Shown: positions 25,575-38,600 of the stretch, piece after piece
Position numbering within the stretch: the stretch's first letter is position 1
How the letters are laid out: every line of letters starts with the position of its first letter
Source: Dromaius novaehollandiae
Lineage: Eukaryota; Chordata; Aves; Casuariiformes; Dromaiidae
Direction of reading: 5' to 3'
DNA: 64,000 nucleotides
Assembly: GCF_036370855.1 (NCBI RefSeq)
Contig: NC_088102.1
Coordinates: forward strand, 65,853,601-65,917,600
Notes under the pieces: model-generated
Database searches by the model: none
What the model saw: only the letters and a program-made list of their open reading frames with translations
Told to the model about the DNA's origin: nothing
Made by a program: the position numbers and the translations under genes

Positions 25575-28500
25575 GTGAGGCGCGGCGGGGCTGCGGCGCC
25601 GCGCTCCGGGTCCCCGGGCGGGCGGAGGCCGGCGGGGCCCGCGGAGGAGCCGCGCTGGCCGCCGTGACCGCAGCGTGGGGCCGGGGCGCGCGTGCGGCGG
25701 CCGTTGGGGCCTGGTCGGGGTGGGGCCCGGCCGGCGGAGGGGCCGCCTGGAGCCGCCTGGCGGAGAGGGGCGGGCCCGGCCCGGCCCAGCCAGGCACCAT
25801 TTTAAGGCTGGCTGGGGAAGTTTGGGCCGGGGGAAGGGGGAGTCCTGCCCCCTCTGAGCCTGGCGGCGGGAGAGGGAACGGGTCCGGCCGCATGTATGGC
25901 TGCCCTCGCCCTCCCCGGGGAGCCCGGCAGCGCGCCCTCCCTTCCCCCGCCCTCCCGAGGGAAGTGGGGGAGGAAGGGGGTGGGAGGGCTGTTGTTTGTG
26001 GTGAGCTCTGTTTCTCTGTCTCTCTCACCGCGCAGTGCTCGGGTTGAGTTAAACCCTTAGCTGCTCAGGTCGGGTGCGATCCTTTCGTTTGACCTTACCG
26101 ATGATCTTGTGTATCCTCAGCTTGCTGCGGTGTGTCTGGAGTTCAGTTTTTCGTTTCGATGTCCCACTCCCTTCACCCAAAGTGAGGGTCTTTTTTTAAA
26201 AAAGTTTTTCCCTGCTGCTACTGTCGTTTTCTGCGCATGATAGGAGCATGTATAGGATCAGCCCGAGTTGGTTCTTGTAACATCTGCTTACAAGACCTCA
26301 ATGTTGAAAGGTACAGGAACAAGCAAACAAGTTATAGCTGGAAGCAGAAGCCGTAGACAAACTTGTATAAAGTCATTTTTTTACTAAAATAGTGTTTTCT
26401 CAAGAAACCTAAGATGAGCTTAAGTAATGCTAATGTTCAGGCCTTGTGGAACAGGTTAATGAGTTTCTTTCTTTAGACTATTTTTTATTGTTATTATGGC
26501 TTCTAATTTTCCATACAAAAAGTATGAGACTTTGTGGCTTCCCACAGAGTTACATCTCAACAGCTCTAAAACAGAAGTCAAAACTTTCTTCTCTGATTTG
26601 TTGTAGTTACGGAAAGCAGTAACAGTTATGGCTGAAAGTCTTCCTGTGCCTTTAGAAGTCCATTACTGACTTGCTTTATCATCTGGTTCTATTTGGAAGA
26701 TCTATGCAGCAAGAAATAGGCTTTTCTAGCACAGGAAGGTTTTTTTTTTTTTTTTTTGTGAATGTCTCTTGCTGTTAATTGTACAGGCCTTTTTTTTAAA
26801 GCTGTGTTTTTCAGGATTTTACTTGTCCTTTTAATGATGTTTTGATGTCTTGGGCTGCTGGGAGCGTGCAGCATTCCAGGTTTCCATTTTTCTTTCCTTT
26901 TAGGTGACTGGTGCTGTATGACATTTGTGTCAGATAAATTTCAATTGCAGTAGCCTGCTTTGTGGAACAAGTGGTTGGTGTAGTCCCCTCCTCCCACTAA
27001 GCTTCACATCTGTAATACTTATTTGAAAACTGTGAACTGTCCAGAGAAAATGATATGAATTTGGTTTCTTGGTGGTGGTGGTGGCGGCAGTGAAAATAAC
27101 AATACCTTACACTATTCTTTTGAATTTTTGATTTTTTTTTAAATGTCTTTATTGCCTACAAACTGAGCTCACTTATGTGAAAGTTAACTAAGGCAGTAAA
27201 TATGAAGGCTTGGTACTCTGCTTCTGTACAGTTTCAAGTATATGTGCATTTAAATTTGTCTCCCTGAAATCACCTTCCCTCCCCTCCCCCCCAGCTCACC
27301 CTGGCTTTTATAGAACAGTTTTAATAGCAAGTCTGTAGCAGCTAAGTAGTTGGAAGATACCTCTGTAATGCTGCTGGGGTTCACAGTGTGAGTGGGGTGG
27401 TGGGTTTTTTTGAATAAAAGTTACAAGAAAGTTTCCTTAATATAACTCTCTTCACTTTCAGTTACTGAGGGAACAAATTTGAGGAGACAAACAAGACACA
27501 AAGTACATAGTTGCAGCAGGGAATGATGTCTTACCAACTTTTCATTCGCAATGCTTAGGTGCATGGCCTGTGTCAGAACATGCCAATTTCGTGTCTATTC
27601 CAGTGGTGTTGAATTAAACTACCACTTAATAATTATTCAAGTTATGGCAACTTTATTCCATGTTTTCTTAACATGAGTGAAAATTTTGTCTTCCTCAGCA
27701 AGGTTGAGAAATAGTTCCCTGCAGGAAATGTAGTACAAATCTTCTGTTCAGTTATTTGTATGGGGAGTGGAATTTTTCCATTAGCTTTGTTTCTGGGTCT
27801 GGTTTGGAAGACACGAGGCTTCCATGCTAATTTTTAAGTAATGCATGTCTGCATTTTTTAGTTGCTTACTACTGCTTCCTCTAATAGTGACTAGGATCAT
27901 ATAACTTGTTGGCTGAACTCGGGTATTGGGTCAGTTTGCTATCTCTTACCTTTTTAATCATAACTTTTTTTTCTGCTTTTGGTCAGCTATGGAAGGAAAA
28001 ACTGATGTGTATGCTCCTTTATTTCTTCAGCTGTAAGATAGTAAAGTTCTTTCCTTTTGCTTTGGAAAGCGATTGCTTGCATTGTCACTTTCTCTTGTTA
28101 TACTTAAAGCAAGAATAACTGTTTGCAAAGAAATACGCTTGAGTTGTTGGAACACACCTAGTTTACATGAAGCCTCTTGTTTGTTCCTGGACTTAATCTA
28201 TAGGATGGATATGGTGGACTCATAGGCTTTTTGGCAGGTGTCAGGCTGCTTCCCTTCCTGTAGAAAAGTCTAAAATATACTCCCAATACTGCTGTAAATG
28301 AGCAAAGTGTTTCAGCCCTGTATAAGTGGCTATAAAAAATGTTGATTTTTGTAGCCTAGAACAAGAACTAGTGTTGTGCAGCTGACAGAGTGCATGCATT
28401 CTCTGACCCTCTGTTCTGACTGCCACTCAGGATGTCATTGGGGCTTACATTCTTCTGTGGTGGCTGTCTGTTAGAAGCTAAGCTAAAGATCAGCCTGTTT

Positions 28501-29614
28501 TGCCTTTATAGACTCTAAGAAATTGGACCTGTTTACTCATATGAATGATGAAAGGTTCTCTTTATTCTTAAATATGGCTTGCAGAGTGACATCTGCTTTC
28601 TTGAGAGCTTGACAGTGATAATTAATATCACCTATACTTCTGTACAGTATGTAGAGATTATTTGGATTTATCATCAACTGTGTCTAGAATGCAAAAAAGT
28701 ATTGTAATACTGGAATAGATCTATGAGCTTCTCTATTTTACCACCGATATAACTAAAGAAATAACAGCAAAATAAATTAGGCATTTGACTCTTGTTTTCT
28801 CAGGAGAGCTAATTTAAATCTTGGGGTGGGGTAGGATAGCTGGATTAAACTTGATTCCAACCATTGCTATTACCAAGGCTTTAACTTTCGTGTTTCCTGT
28901 TTGTTTTCTCACTCCCAGTAAGTTCAAGCCAAGTCTTTATGTAGAGAGCTCTTCCTTCTTAGCTGCTGCCAAAACCACTCTTCTTGGTAAAGACTGTGCA
29001 GAACACCAATAGCTGCAGAAGCAGCTACTCACAAAAATAAGCCCAATTAGATGGCAAGTAAGGCATATTTTTCTGCTTAGGTGACATAGTTTTTCTGAAG
29101 TTGAAGCAATTCACTTGAACTTTCATTGTTTCCAGATTAGGCATATTAATATAGTATGTACAGATGAAAAATTCAGTGTTTGCTTTGATAGTGTCTAGGA
29201 GTAAGGGAATAGAATATTTTTCTTCCTCTTTGGGTTGCTGTTTCTTAAGGGGAACACAGAACCAGTCTAGGAAACTCTGAGACTTGCTTTAGTGTAGGCT
29301 GAAGATTTGTTTTATGATCTGGTAGAAATAGATTACAGGCTGGATTACTTAACAGATAAAATAAATTTAAAAGGGGATAGATGACAGCTCCTAGCAGACT
29401 GTTTTAAAAACTGTCAGCAGGTTCCCATTTGGATGGGATATATGGGAACTATTCACTTTACTGCAAGAGATCATGCATAATGACTTTTTTCAGCAAAACC
29501 AGCAGCTCTTAATTTATCTTAAGTTTTTAAACAGTGACATATTTTACTTTTGCCTTCTACAGAGGTAAACAGATTACTGTTAAGGTTTTTTAAACACTAT
29601 ATTTTGACTTGCAG
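25575..29614 (+). other. NAP1L4 intron 1
   Basis: About 4 kb. The first 450 bases continue the CpG island, and the rest is AT-rich with no gene seen. It includes a short GGT/GGC repeat near 27070 and a T run near 26742. Long first introns at CpG-island promoters often hold enhancers, but none is recognisable here. Confidence 0.6.
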
Positions 29615-29646
29615 GTGGATACAGGCATACAGATGGCAGATAACAG
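29615..29646 (+). CDS. NAP1L4: NAP1L4 exon 2 with the start codon
   Basis: This 32-base exon follows the acceptor CTTGCAG. It has 18 bases of 5'UTR and then ATG GCA GAT AAC AG, ending in phase 2 before GTATGT. Such a small exon holding the initiation codon matches the family's N-terminus (MAD). No in-frame upstream ATG lies within the exon. Confidence 0.85.
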
Positions 29647-32600
29647 GTATGTTGGACTATTTTATTGAAATTAAATTTATGCAGTATGTATTTGCTAGTA
29701 TTTATTAACAAGTAATATTTACTACCAGGTGAAGGAAATAATACCAAGCAAGCTAAAGGCATGGTTTTATTTTCTAGTTTTTATAGCTTTTCTAGAGCAA
29801 ATCATAGTATTTTTTAACTTGGTGTCTGTTTAACTTGCTATCTGTGGTGCTGCAGTAGACTCTTTCAAGGCTTGTACTGCACCAGCGTAAGCGGGATAAC
29901 TTAGTCTGGTAACTAATAATGTCCATTTGCATATGTGATAATTGTTTCTCCTTTTGTGTCTGAGTTAATATTCCTTTCAGCAATTTCCAACCTATATTCT
30001 GTGACCTGTAAACCATCTGGAAATATGGGAATACTTACTGACTGCTGACTCTTCTTGGGCCCTTTCTTACTCCAGCAGAGGAAATACAATGGAAGATATT
30101 GTGGGGGGAGGGAGCATCTCTTCCTAGAGCAAAGTGAACGTTTTTACTATTAATCAAAACAATTTGGTGTGGAAATTGCAATCAAAGAGCTTTGAGCACT
30201 TGTTGATCTTACTTTTTTACCTCTGTTCTTTCTAATGTGTTTCTTTATCACTTACAGAAAAAGCATGTCTTGTGTTTTTGCATGTGGGGTAATAACATTC
30301 TCCTTTACAGGGTGACCTAGTGCAGAGCAAAGGCCAGCCAGTCATGTAATGAGATGACTTTCTATGTCTGAAGTTTTCTGCCTTGCCTTTGCTTTCTGCT
30401 CATCGTAGGAGAACTAGTGTCTTACCTAACTTTTGTTGTCAGTTTTGAGGAGTTTGACACCAAAAAAATGTCTTTTAGTGATACGCGTGTTTATAAATCT
30501 TGCCCTGTAGTAAACTGAAAATTCAGGATTTTTTTATGCTTAAATATTAACACTTCTACGAAATGATTCCTTTTAATATGTTAAATTTCTAATTCTCTTA
30601 GTAAAGCAGAAGATACTGCTTCAGATTCTGTGGAGGCTGCTAAAAATGCAAGTGACAAAAAAGGTAAGAAATAAGTAGTAGTAGTGCAACAGTGCAAAGG
30701 TGGGGTAAACCCGTTACCTTGTGTATTGAAGCTCTTTTATCTACAATTCCAATACCTTGACACTCAAGATTAGATAACGTTTGTTATTAAAAGCAAAGCA
30801 GTGTTTTTTAGGCTAATTGTTCACTTTCTGTTAAGATACTTCCTCTTTTAAGCTGATGTTTTATGTGCTTAGAGCAGCCCGGAGAAAAATAAAGGGTTTA
30901 TATCTGTAATAGTGAAAATACTTTATGTATAATGTATATATGTGTGTGTGTGTGTATATATACACATACTGTCTAGCATCCATCACTATTGAATGAAATA
31001 AACTAAAGCCTTTCAGTGAGGCCTGTCTAGACTAGCTTTTAATAATATGCAACTTTCAAAGTTATTATTAAAGTGAGGAGTCCTGCATGTGTGCTGGTTC
31101 TTTATGATCTCATTTGTAGGAAAATGCATCTTTATAAGAATGTCTTTTCAAAGCTTCTGTTCTTTATTTCAAAGGTCTGCAGATAACTATGCTAAATGAT
31201 GCTTAAACTTTAAAATTAATATTTGTGCATGCAAAAAAGCTGCAGTTCTATTGTTATTAACTTGAATACTTGAATTTGTTATGTATAAAACATTGGTATA
31301 TTTTGCTATGCAGTTACTGGATTTTTTTTAAGAAAGTGTTAATGACCTGCAATTGGAAATAACATCAGTTGGTATATACCAATGACTAATTCAGATTAAG
31401 GAGAAAAAGAACAATAGAAAAGTTTCAAGTTAACGTGTGATGTGCAGTTTAATGATTTTAATGGCTGGAGGGAAGAGCAGGGGGAAAGAAAAAAGATTTG
31501 AAAAGCAAATGTGGTCTTCCTGTTGTGATCACTTGTGCAGTTAGTAGTGAGGATTTTTAACCCTTAAAGCATTTTAGATCTGAACTCCCTTGAAATCACC
31601 TTCTGCAGCGGTGGTGCTTGGACTATTTGAGATGTTCTAGAAATTATTAGTGATCAAGTAAATGGTTGTAGTGCCAGTATGCTTTTTTTTCCCTACAGTA
31701 CACAAAGGTTTTTTCGGGGGAGGAGGGGTTGATCAGTCTTTCAAGAGTAAGACTAAGTAGAAGAAAATTCATGTGTCTTGAAAGTATAATTTGGTAGTTC
31801 TTCTCCAGCAAATTTATGGGTGGCTCGTAAACTGGAGCTAGTATATAGGGAGGATCAAGAAACTCTGATTTCCACCTTCTTACATACCAGGGAAGACAGG
31901 AAATCTGCTCATATCATCTGTGTGCTGTTTACTTCGAGCAGCAGAGTTTTGGTACTTTTCCAAAGAGAAGGATGCGTTGTTATCCAGCTTTGTCTATAAG
32001 AAATCTGAATCTGAAGTAATTTTGCTTCTCTTGTTAATGTACTGTATTGGTGATATTTGAGAACTAGAAAATAGCTAGTACTTTACTGTGACTGCTGTAA
32101 AACAGATGTAACATGACAGGACCTCTATGGATATATTCAGATTTGTTTTAAGAGTGGCTTTCTGTCTTCGTAGAAAAGCTAGCAGACCAAGTGATGCAAA
32201 ATCCACAGGTCCTGGCAGCTCTACAGGAACGGCTTGACAATACAGCGCTCACCCCTTCAAGTTATATTGAAACGTAAGTACAGTGTCTAGTACAAGTCTT
32301 GAAAGACTGAAAGCATAGTAGAATATCATTACTGCATAACGAAGGTAAGAATTTGGAACAAATAATTACGAAAAATGGTTGACTTACAGCATGATTCAGT
32401 GACCTGTTTTTAGAAGAATGACGCAAATTCTAATTTACTTGCATGAAACTGAAAACAAGATTTTGTCCAGTGTGGTATTTCCTTTGGCTGTTATGGTTTC
32501 GGTTCGAAATAACTTAGGTTAGCTTTTCCCTCCCTCCCCATGCTTTTGTGACTGTTTAGCCTGTTAGGGCATGTGCTGCGTTGATGGCAGATTTCTATAA

Positions 32601-35600
32601 AATTGTTATCAGATTTGTACTAGAAAATTTCAGGATCTGCAAAGCTATTTTTTTATCCCTCAGTTTAAATCTTGGCTTATATTAACTGTAGAGTAGACCT
32701 GCTATGAGCCACACTTTTGAATTTTACCTTAAGTAGAGGTTAGTGTTTTTATTTCTTGACTAGGGTTAGCTTTTTTTTTTAAGAGCTCCTTATTATTACA
32801 AATGCTAGAAAAAAAGTCCTTTTTATCTGACTGTATAAGCTCGTAATAATATCAAGTACAGATGGGCAGTGTGTATGTTTCTGAATATGACCCATGACTC
32901 CAAGCTTTTCCCTGCAACATACACAATTCTTTTTCATGGATGGTTTAGCACAGCTCTAGTTGCATAAGTTTAGGTGTAAACAACTTTATTCATTTCAGAT
33001 ATCTGAAATAAATGGGGAGGGTAGTGACACAGGGAATGGAACACCTTTTGAGGACAACCTGGGTAGGAGAAGGGTTGCCCCTTGCCCCCGCCCCCCCCCC
33101 CCCAAAAAAAAAATGATAATAAGCTTTGAAAAAATATGTATGTTTGACTTACACTGCTTATGGCTAAGTCCATTTTTAAATAAAGGGTTTATTTCACTTT
33201 ATGTTAAATAATAGTGAGACAACTAATTTCCTAAGCTTATAGATTTGTTTGTTTTTTAGCTTACCAAAAGCAGTGAAAAGAAGAATTGATGCCTTGAAAC
33301 AGCTCCAGGTGAAGTGTGCCCATATAGAAGCTAAATTCTATGAAGAAGTACATGATCTAGAGAGAAAGTACGCAGCGCTCTATCAACCCCTTTTTGATAA
33401 GGTAGGAAGACCATATATATCTTTACAGAACTGTTTTTCTCCTTATAGCTGAGTCAGTTTGTAATAAATATATTTAACTGTGCTTATGTCAGTAGCTCAG
33501 CTAGAGAAAATGTTAATCTTCACTTATATTTTTAACTTTTCTTGGACAGAGAAGAGAGTTTATTAATGGGGAAGCCGAACCTACAGATGCAGAGTCAGAG
33601 TGGCACAGTGAAAATGAGGAGGAAGAAAAACTAGCTGTGAGTAGAAGTTGGGCAATGAACTACACAGTTCACTGTTGTGACAGCTGTAACAGATTTTTCA
33701 GAATTAATTGCTGTACAGCATTTCCCATTGAAGAATTCATCTTTTTGTAGAAAAAGGTTTTATCAGTAATGTGTTACTCCAATGAACTTTGTCCGGTGAA
33801 AGCATTTAAACATGTAATTTAGCTTCTGTTTAAGCTCATAACTTAAGCAAATTGAAGTGTCGCCTTTTGCACTGTTCGTAACCTGTTAACAGTATCTTCC
33901 TGATAATGGGTTCCATTCCAGTGCTACATCATTCCCCAAGATAATAGAAGGCTGGCTGTTTTTCTGCCTGTCCCCTTTATTTTGGGGGACATAATTAGCT
34001 TTAATTTCCATTAAACACAGATTTGACACACAGATGTCTCCTAGTCACAAAATGGAATTGATCTAGTAGCATGTGTGCTGACTACTGACTTCATACTCCT
34101 CTATTGAGGAGAAGATATCTAGGTTTAGGAAAGATGCTGTGATAAGTAGGCTGCTTGTTACTTTCCTATAGTTGTTTTAGCGCATACTTGCAGCTTGAAC
34201 CTTTGCCTAAGAGAAGCGACCTACTTACGATGCCACGTTTGCTATTCTCTCAGGTTTACTTTGCATCTTTTCATTGTCCTGTCTCCCTTCAGTTTCCTTT
34301 GGAGACTTCTGTTTACAAACTGAATTAATCTCTCTGTATTTTTTACTGGTCTCCTGAGACTTAGCATGAGACAGTATTCCACATGCATAAGCAAGATTAT
34401 TTGTTAGGCTTTGTGTATATATAGCATTGACTGGCAACATTCCACGCAATTGTAAGAACGGAAACAGGTCTAGATGACAAGTAAACTGCTGATTCACTCT
34501 CTTGACTAGTCATATCCCAGATGGCTGCTATTTAAAAAAAAAAGTGTCTGTTTGCTGCTATCTAGTGGTGTAAAAGGAAAAGTGCAATACAACTAATTCA
34601 GATTGCAAATTTCCTGTTTTGTGGAATGGGGAAGTGAGTCAAGCCATTCATTTTTGTTAACATTTGAACTCACTTTTGTGAGGGAACCCTGCATCATAAA
34701 AGGTTAACCATTCAAGACAGCATAACAATGAAAAATAATCACTTGATAGTGGCAAACTCTGCCAGATGTTCTGCAGAATTTTTGGGAAGACAAGAGTGTT
34801 TCTGAGGACAGAGGCTAATTTTAAATTTTAGATAGAACACTAAATGATGCATGAGACTACAGGGAAGAGATGAATTACAAATACAAATGTATTTTTATTT
34901 TTTCATTTGTGGAAAAGCAGAAATGCTTTTTTTTTTTTCTATTTAAGTTACTGCAACTGTCATTAAATCTATTTACTATTTGCAGACAAGAATTGCAAAA
35001 GAACTGAAAACGAGTTTGAATTCATTGTGTATACTCCAAGGTGTATGAGTAAACCTCTCATGTCTCTGAGCTTCACTTACAGGGAAAGACAGTTGCTTAC
35101 ATTTAAAAAGCTCTTTGAACAAAATTTCAGGGATGGCTAATGTACTGAACATCTGCTTATTAAACATATTGAAAAGTCATGGTTTCATTTCTTAAATGTT
35201 TCTTTATTTGTTTCACAGGGAGACCTGAAAAATGTAGTGGTAATAGAAGAAAAGGCAGAAGCAGAAGAGACAAATCTCAAAGGAATTCCAGATTTCTGGT
35301 TTACAATCTTTAGAAATGTAGATATGCTAAGTGAATTAGTACAAGTAAGTGGTGTGTTTTGGGGTTTTTTTCCCCCCTCTGAAAAGGATAACTTCTGTCA
35401 TGTGTTAAACTGATGCTCCTTTTTTTTTCCCAACTACTAGTGTTTATATGTTGAATGGGTAAAAGACGAAAGCTTATGGTTCTTCAGAATCCTTAATATT
35501 ATTCCTTAAGATGCTTGGGAGGCTAGCAATGGACAAGCAGAACAGCTGACCCACATTTCTAAACAAGTTTTTGATCATTTTAGAGATGATCTTGTAACAA

Positions 35601-38600
35601 CTTCTGTAGACAGTAAAATGCAGGTTTAGACGCTGCTCACAACAGATGTTCCCCTGTTGTTTTCTTAACTTAGTCCAGGATTATTATTTTTGCAAGGATA
35701 ATTTTTTTAAGTGTACCTATGGATTGGTTGAATTAATGTTAAACATTTTTCTTGTTTTCCCCTCAGTTATGTTAACTGCTTTTAATGCTCTTAAGCAATA
35801 ATACCCTGAAGCCTGTGCTCATCAGCAGTAGAAGTCATGAATGAAATATTTCATTTTTGGTAGTGTTCATGCAGCCTAACAAGGTAGTACTTCTGGCTAC
35901 TGAAGACAAGGCTTAATGGTTGAGAATTTGGCACATGATAGTTGTACCAAACCAGTCATGCAGAATTGGCATCAATATCTGAACTTCAGTTGAAATCTTT
36001 GAATAAGTACAAGGTCCAGTTATGTTACAAGAGCAGGTGAAGCAAGTTAATTAGGTTAGATTAAAATGTTGCTCTTCTAAATACTGCCTGCTCAATAAGC
36101 ATTTTTCTCTATAGGAATATGATGAACCAATCTTGAAACACCTGCAGGATATTAAAGTTAAGTTTTCTGAACCTGGACAGCCTATGGTAAGTTGTTTTTT
36201 TTTTTTTTTTTTTTTTTTTTTTTCCTAGTGTTTCTCATGAAGGCTGTAGGAATTATGTGAGCAGCAGTTCAAAATGTTTTCATTCCATTCTGTTTTGCTG
36301 GAGTGTATGGGAGGTGCTTTCCAGGATAGTGTATCCATGCTTTGGCTTTAAAAATTTCTCTCCAACTTTCCTGACCCTTTTCTGTCTTATCCTTAGCCTT
36401 ATCTCTATCATTGTTACAGTTTCTAAATTCTGGTTCTGCTCAGTCTACGCTAGTTTTCACTTTCATTCTTTTTCTTTTAAATTCCAAATAAGCCATTATT
36501 AGCAAAGTGAAATGGCTACTTTTGGGTCAAAAATTAATCTGTTGTGGAGAAAATTGTGTGCTACAGAATACATCATCAAAATAAGAAATGAAATATATGT
36601 GACAGTTATTTTAATCAGAAACAATGATGATGAATACAGTGCCTCTGCAAAAGTATAGAAAACAAATTAGGTAGCCTTTAAAAGTGTACCTAATGAGTAA
36701 TTTTAAACTTCAGGTTTGACTTTTTTCAGAAGTTATTTGTCTACAAGTTCAGCACACAGTGTTTATCTTGCAGATAACTGTGTAAAAAACAAATTTTTCT
36801 GTTGTCATGCAGTTAATTCATGCAGGCTATACTTATTCCTTAAACCTTTCTTAAGGAGGAGGCAGAGAGAAGAATGGGATTCAAGCCTACGCATTCTCTC
36901 TTTAAACTTCATCTTTGTGGCTTCTTCCTCACATATGTATTTTTATTTTGCTGAGTTTTATGGAGTTGTAGTCATCTGATAAACAGTCTAAAATAAGCAG
37001 AAGAGATGTTTCATTGCAGAATCAAGAAAAAGATTGATAGACATTCTCCAAATATAAAGCAAAGTTTTTGGTCCACGTTGTTTCTCCTGCTAGTACCAAA
37101 AACTTGAGTTGATAATATGCAGGGGGAGTGGTAGGGATAGAGACAGACTGGGAATTTTTAAATTCTAAAATATTACCGTGCCTGAGGGAGTGGGCATGAG
37201 TTTAATGAAGAACTATTTAAGCATGAAGTATTCTAGAAATACCTTGAAGCATACCTATTCAGTGGCATTCAGATAATCTGAAGAATAGTTGTTTTGAAAT
37301 ACGACGCTTTTATTTGTTCTTATTCAGTTTCTTTTACAGTACCTTAAGTTGAAGATCTTCTGCTCTTAGGACACCAGTGGATTTATTGTCTTGCACTGTT
37401 CGTAACCTCTTGACAGTATATACCTGTGAATAGGTTCCATTCCAGTGCTACATGAAATCCAATAATGGAAGGCTGACAAATTCTGTGTCTCTTCTGTATT
37501 TGGAGACAAATGGATGCATTCCTAACCTCTTGAATGAAACCTGCTCTCCAGTCTTGTATGAATGTATTTTCTGATTATTAAAAATTGCTGCATTGTGTAT
37601 TGCGATTGCTAGTTTTGCAGAAAGCTTGCATTTCTGGCGTGTAACAAAACCACTAACTCTACTGGGGATTAAGTTGAAACCAGAAGAAATACATAATTGT
37701 CAGGAATTTCTGATTTGCCTTGACTGTGAGGGATCAACTGTAGTTATTGTCCTTCAAAAGCAGATTTGTCTCATTACACTAATACATGGGTGCTTCATGT
37801 AATTTCTGTTCACTGTAGCCTATATCTGAGCTTTTAACTAAAGCTTAAATGGTTCCCTTTGTTTACTTTGTCATGTATATACGTGTGTATATATATGCAT
37901 ATATTTGTGCAAATATGCATAAAAATAGAAGTCGGGCACAATAAGGGCTCCATGTATTTTCCTGTATTTCACATTAAAGCTAAATTTGTTTTGAGATTGA
38001 TCTTGGATGTCAGGATGCTTAGCTAGCATAATGAAACCTTGACGACCAATCTGGGTACATGACTTAACTAGCTTAAAATAAGGAAGATTTTTGAACTTAG
38101 AACACTTTCTCATACTTTAGGAAGAATGTAGAAATACATGTGGTTAACCCAAATATGATCAGAAATGCTTTCTTCAGGCTCTAAGTGGTTAAGATACATA
38201 TAGCCTTAGTTAGACTTTGTAAAGTCAGTATCTTTTTGCAGGGTATTCTACTCTCAGATGAAAAAACAAAACTAGTTTATGGTAGAGAGCACTGTTTAAC
38301 TACACTGACTCCTGCAATATAAACTTTTAAATTAAAAAGTTTGTTTCAGTCTTGTAAGACTACTCAAACACTCAACATTCCCCCCTCCCCTCCCAAACCC
38401 CCCTGCCCCGTTCTTCTAAAGTGGTTTCAACCAGGCTTTCATTGAATAAGAAACCAAGACTTTTCCTGAAGTACTTATTTTTAAGGTTGCTTTTAAGATA
38501 GCAGTAAGATATGTGAAGGTGAAGGAAATGTAGTAGGTTACCTGATTATAATGTGAATGTTAATGCTAACCAAGGCTGTTCTCATTTTTGTACTTTAGAA

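Noticed and set aside
25024-26028. 334-codon open frame on the minus strand across the NAP1L4 CpG island
   Set aside because: It is Pro/Ala/Arg-rich and crosses the promoter, exon 1 and intron 1. Stop codons are rare in such GC-rich DNA, and nothing in it resembles a protein family.
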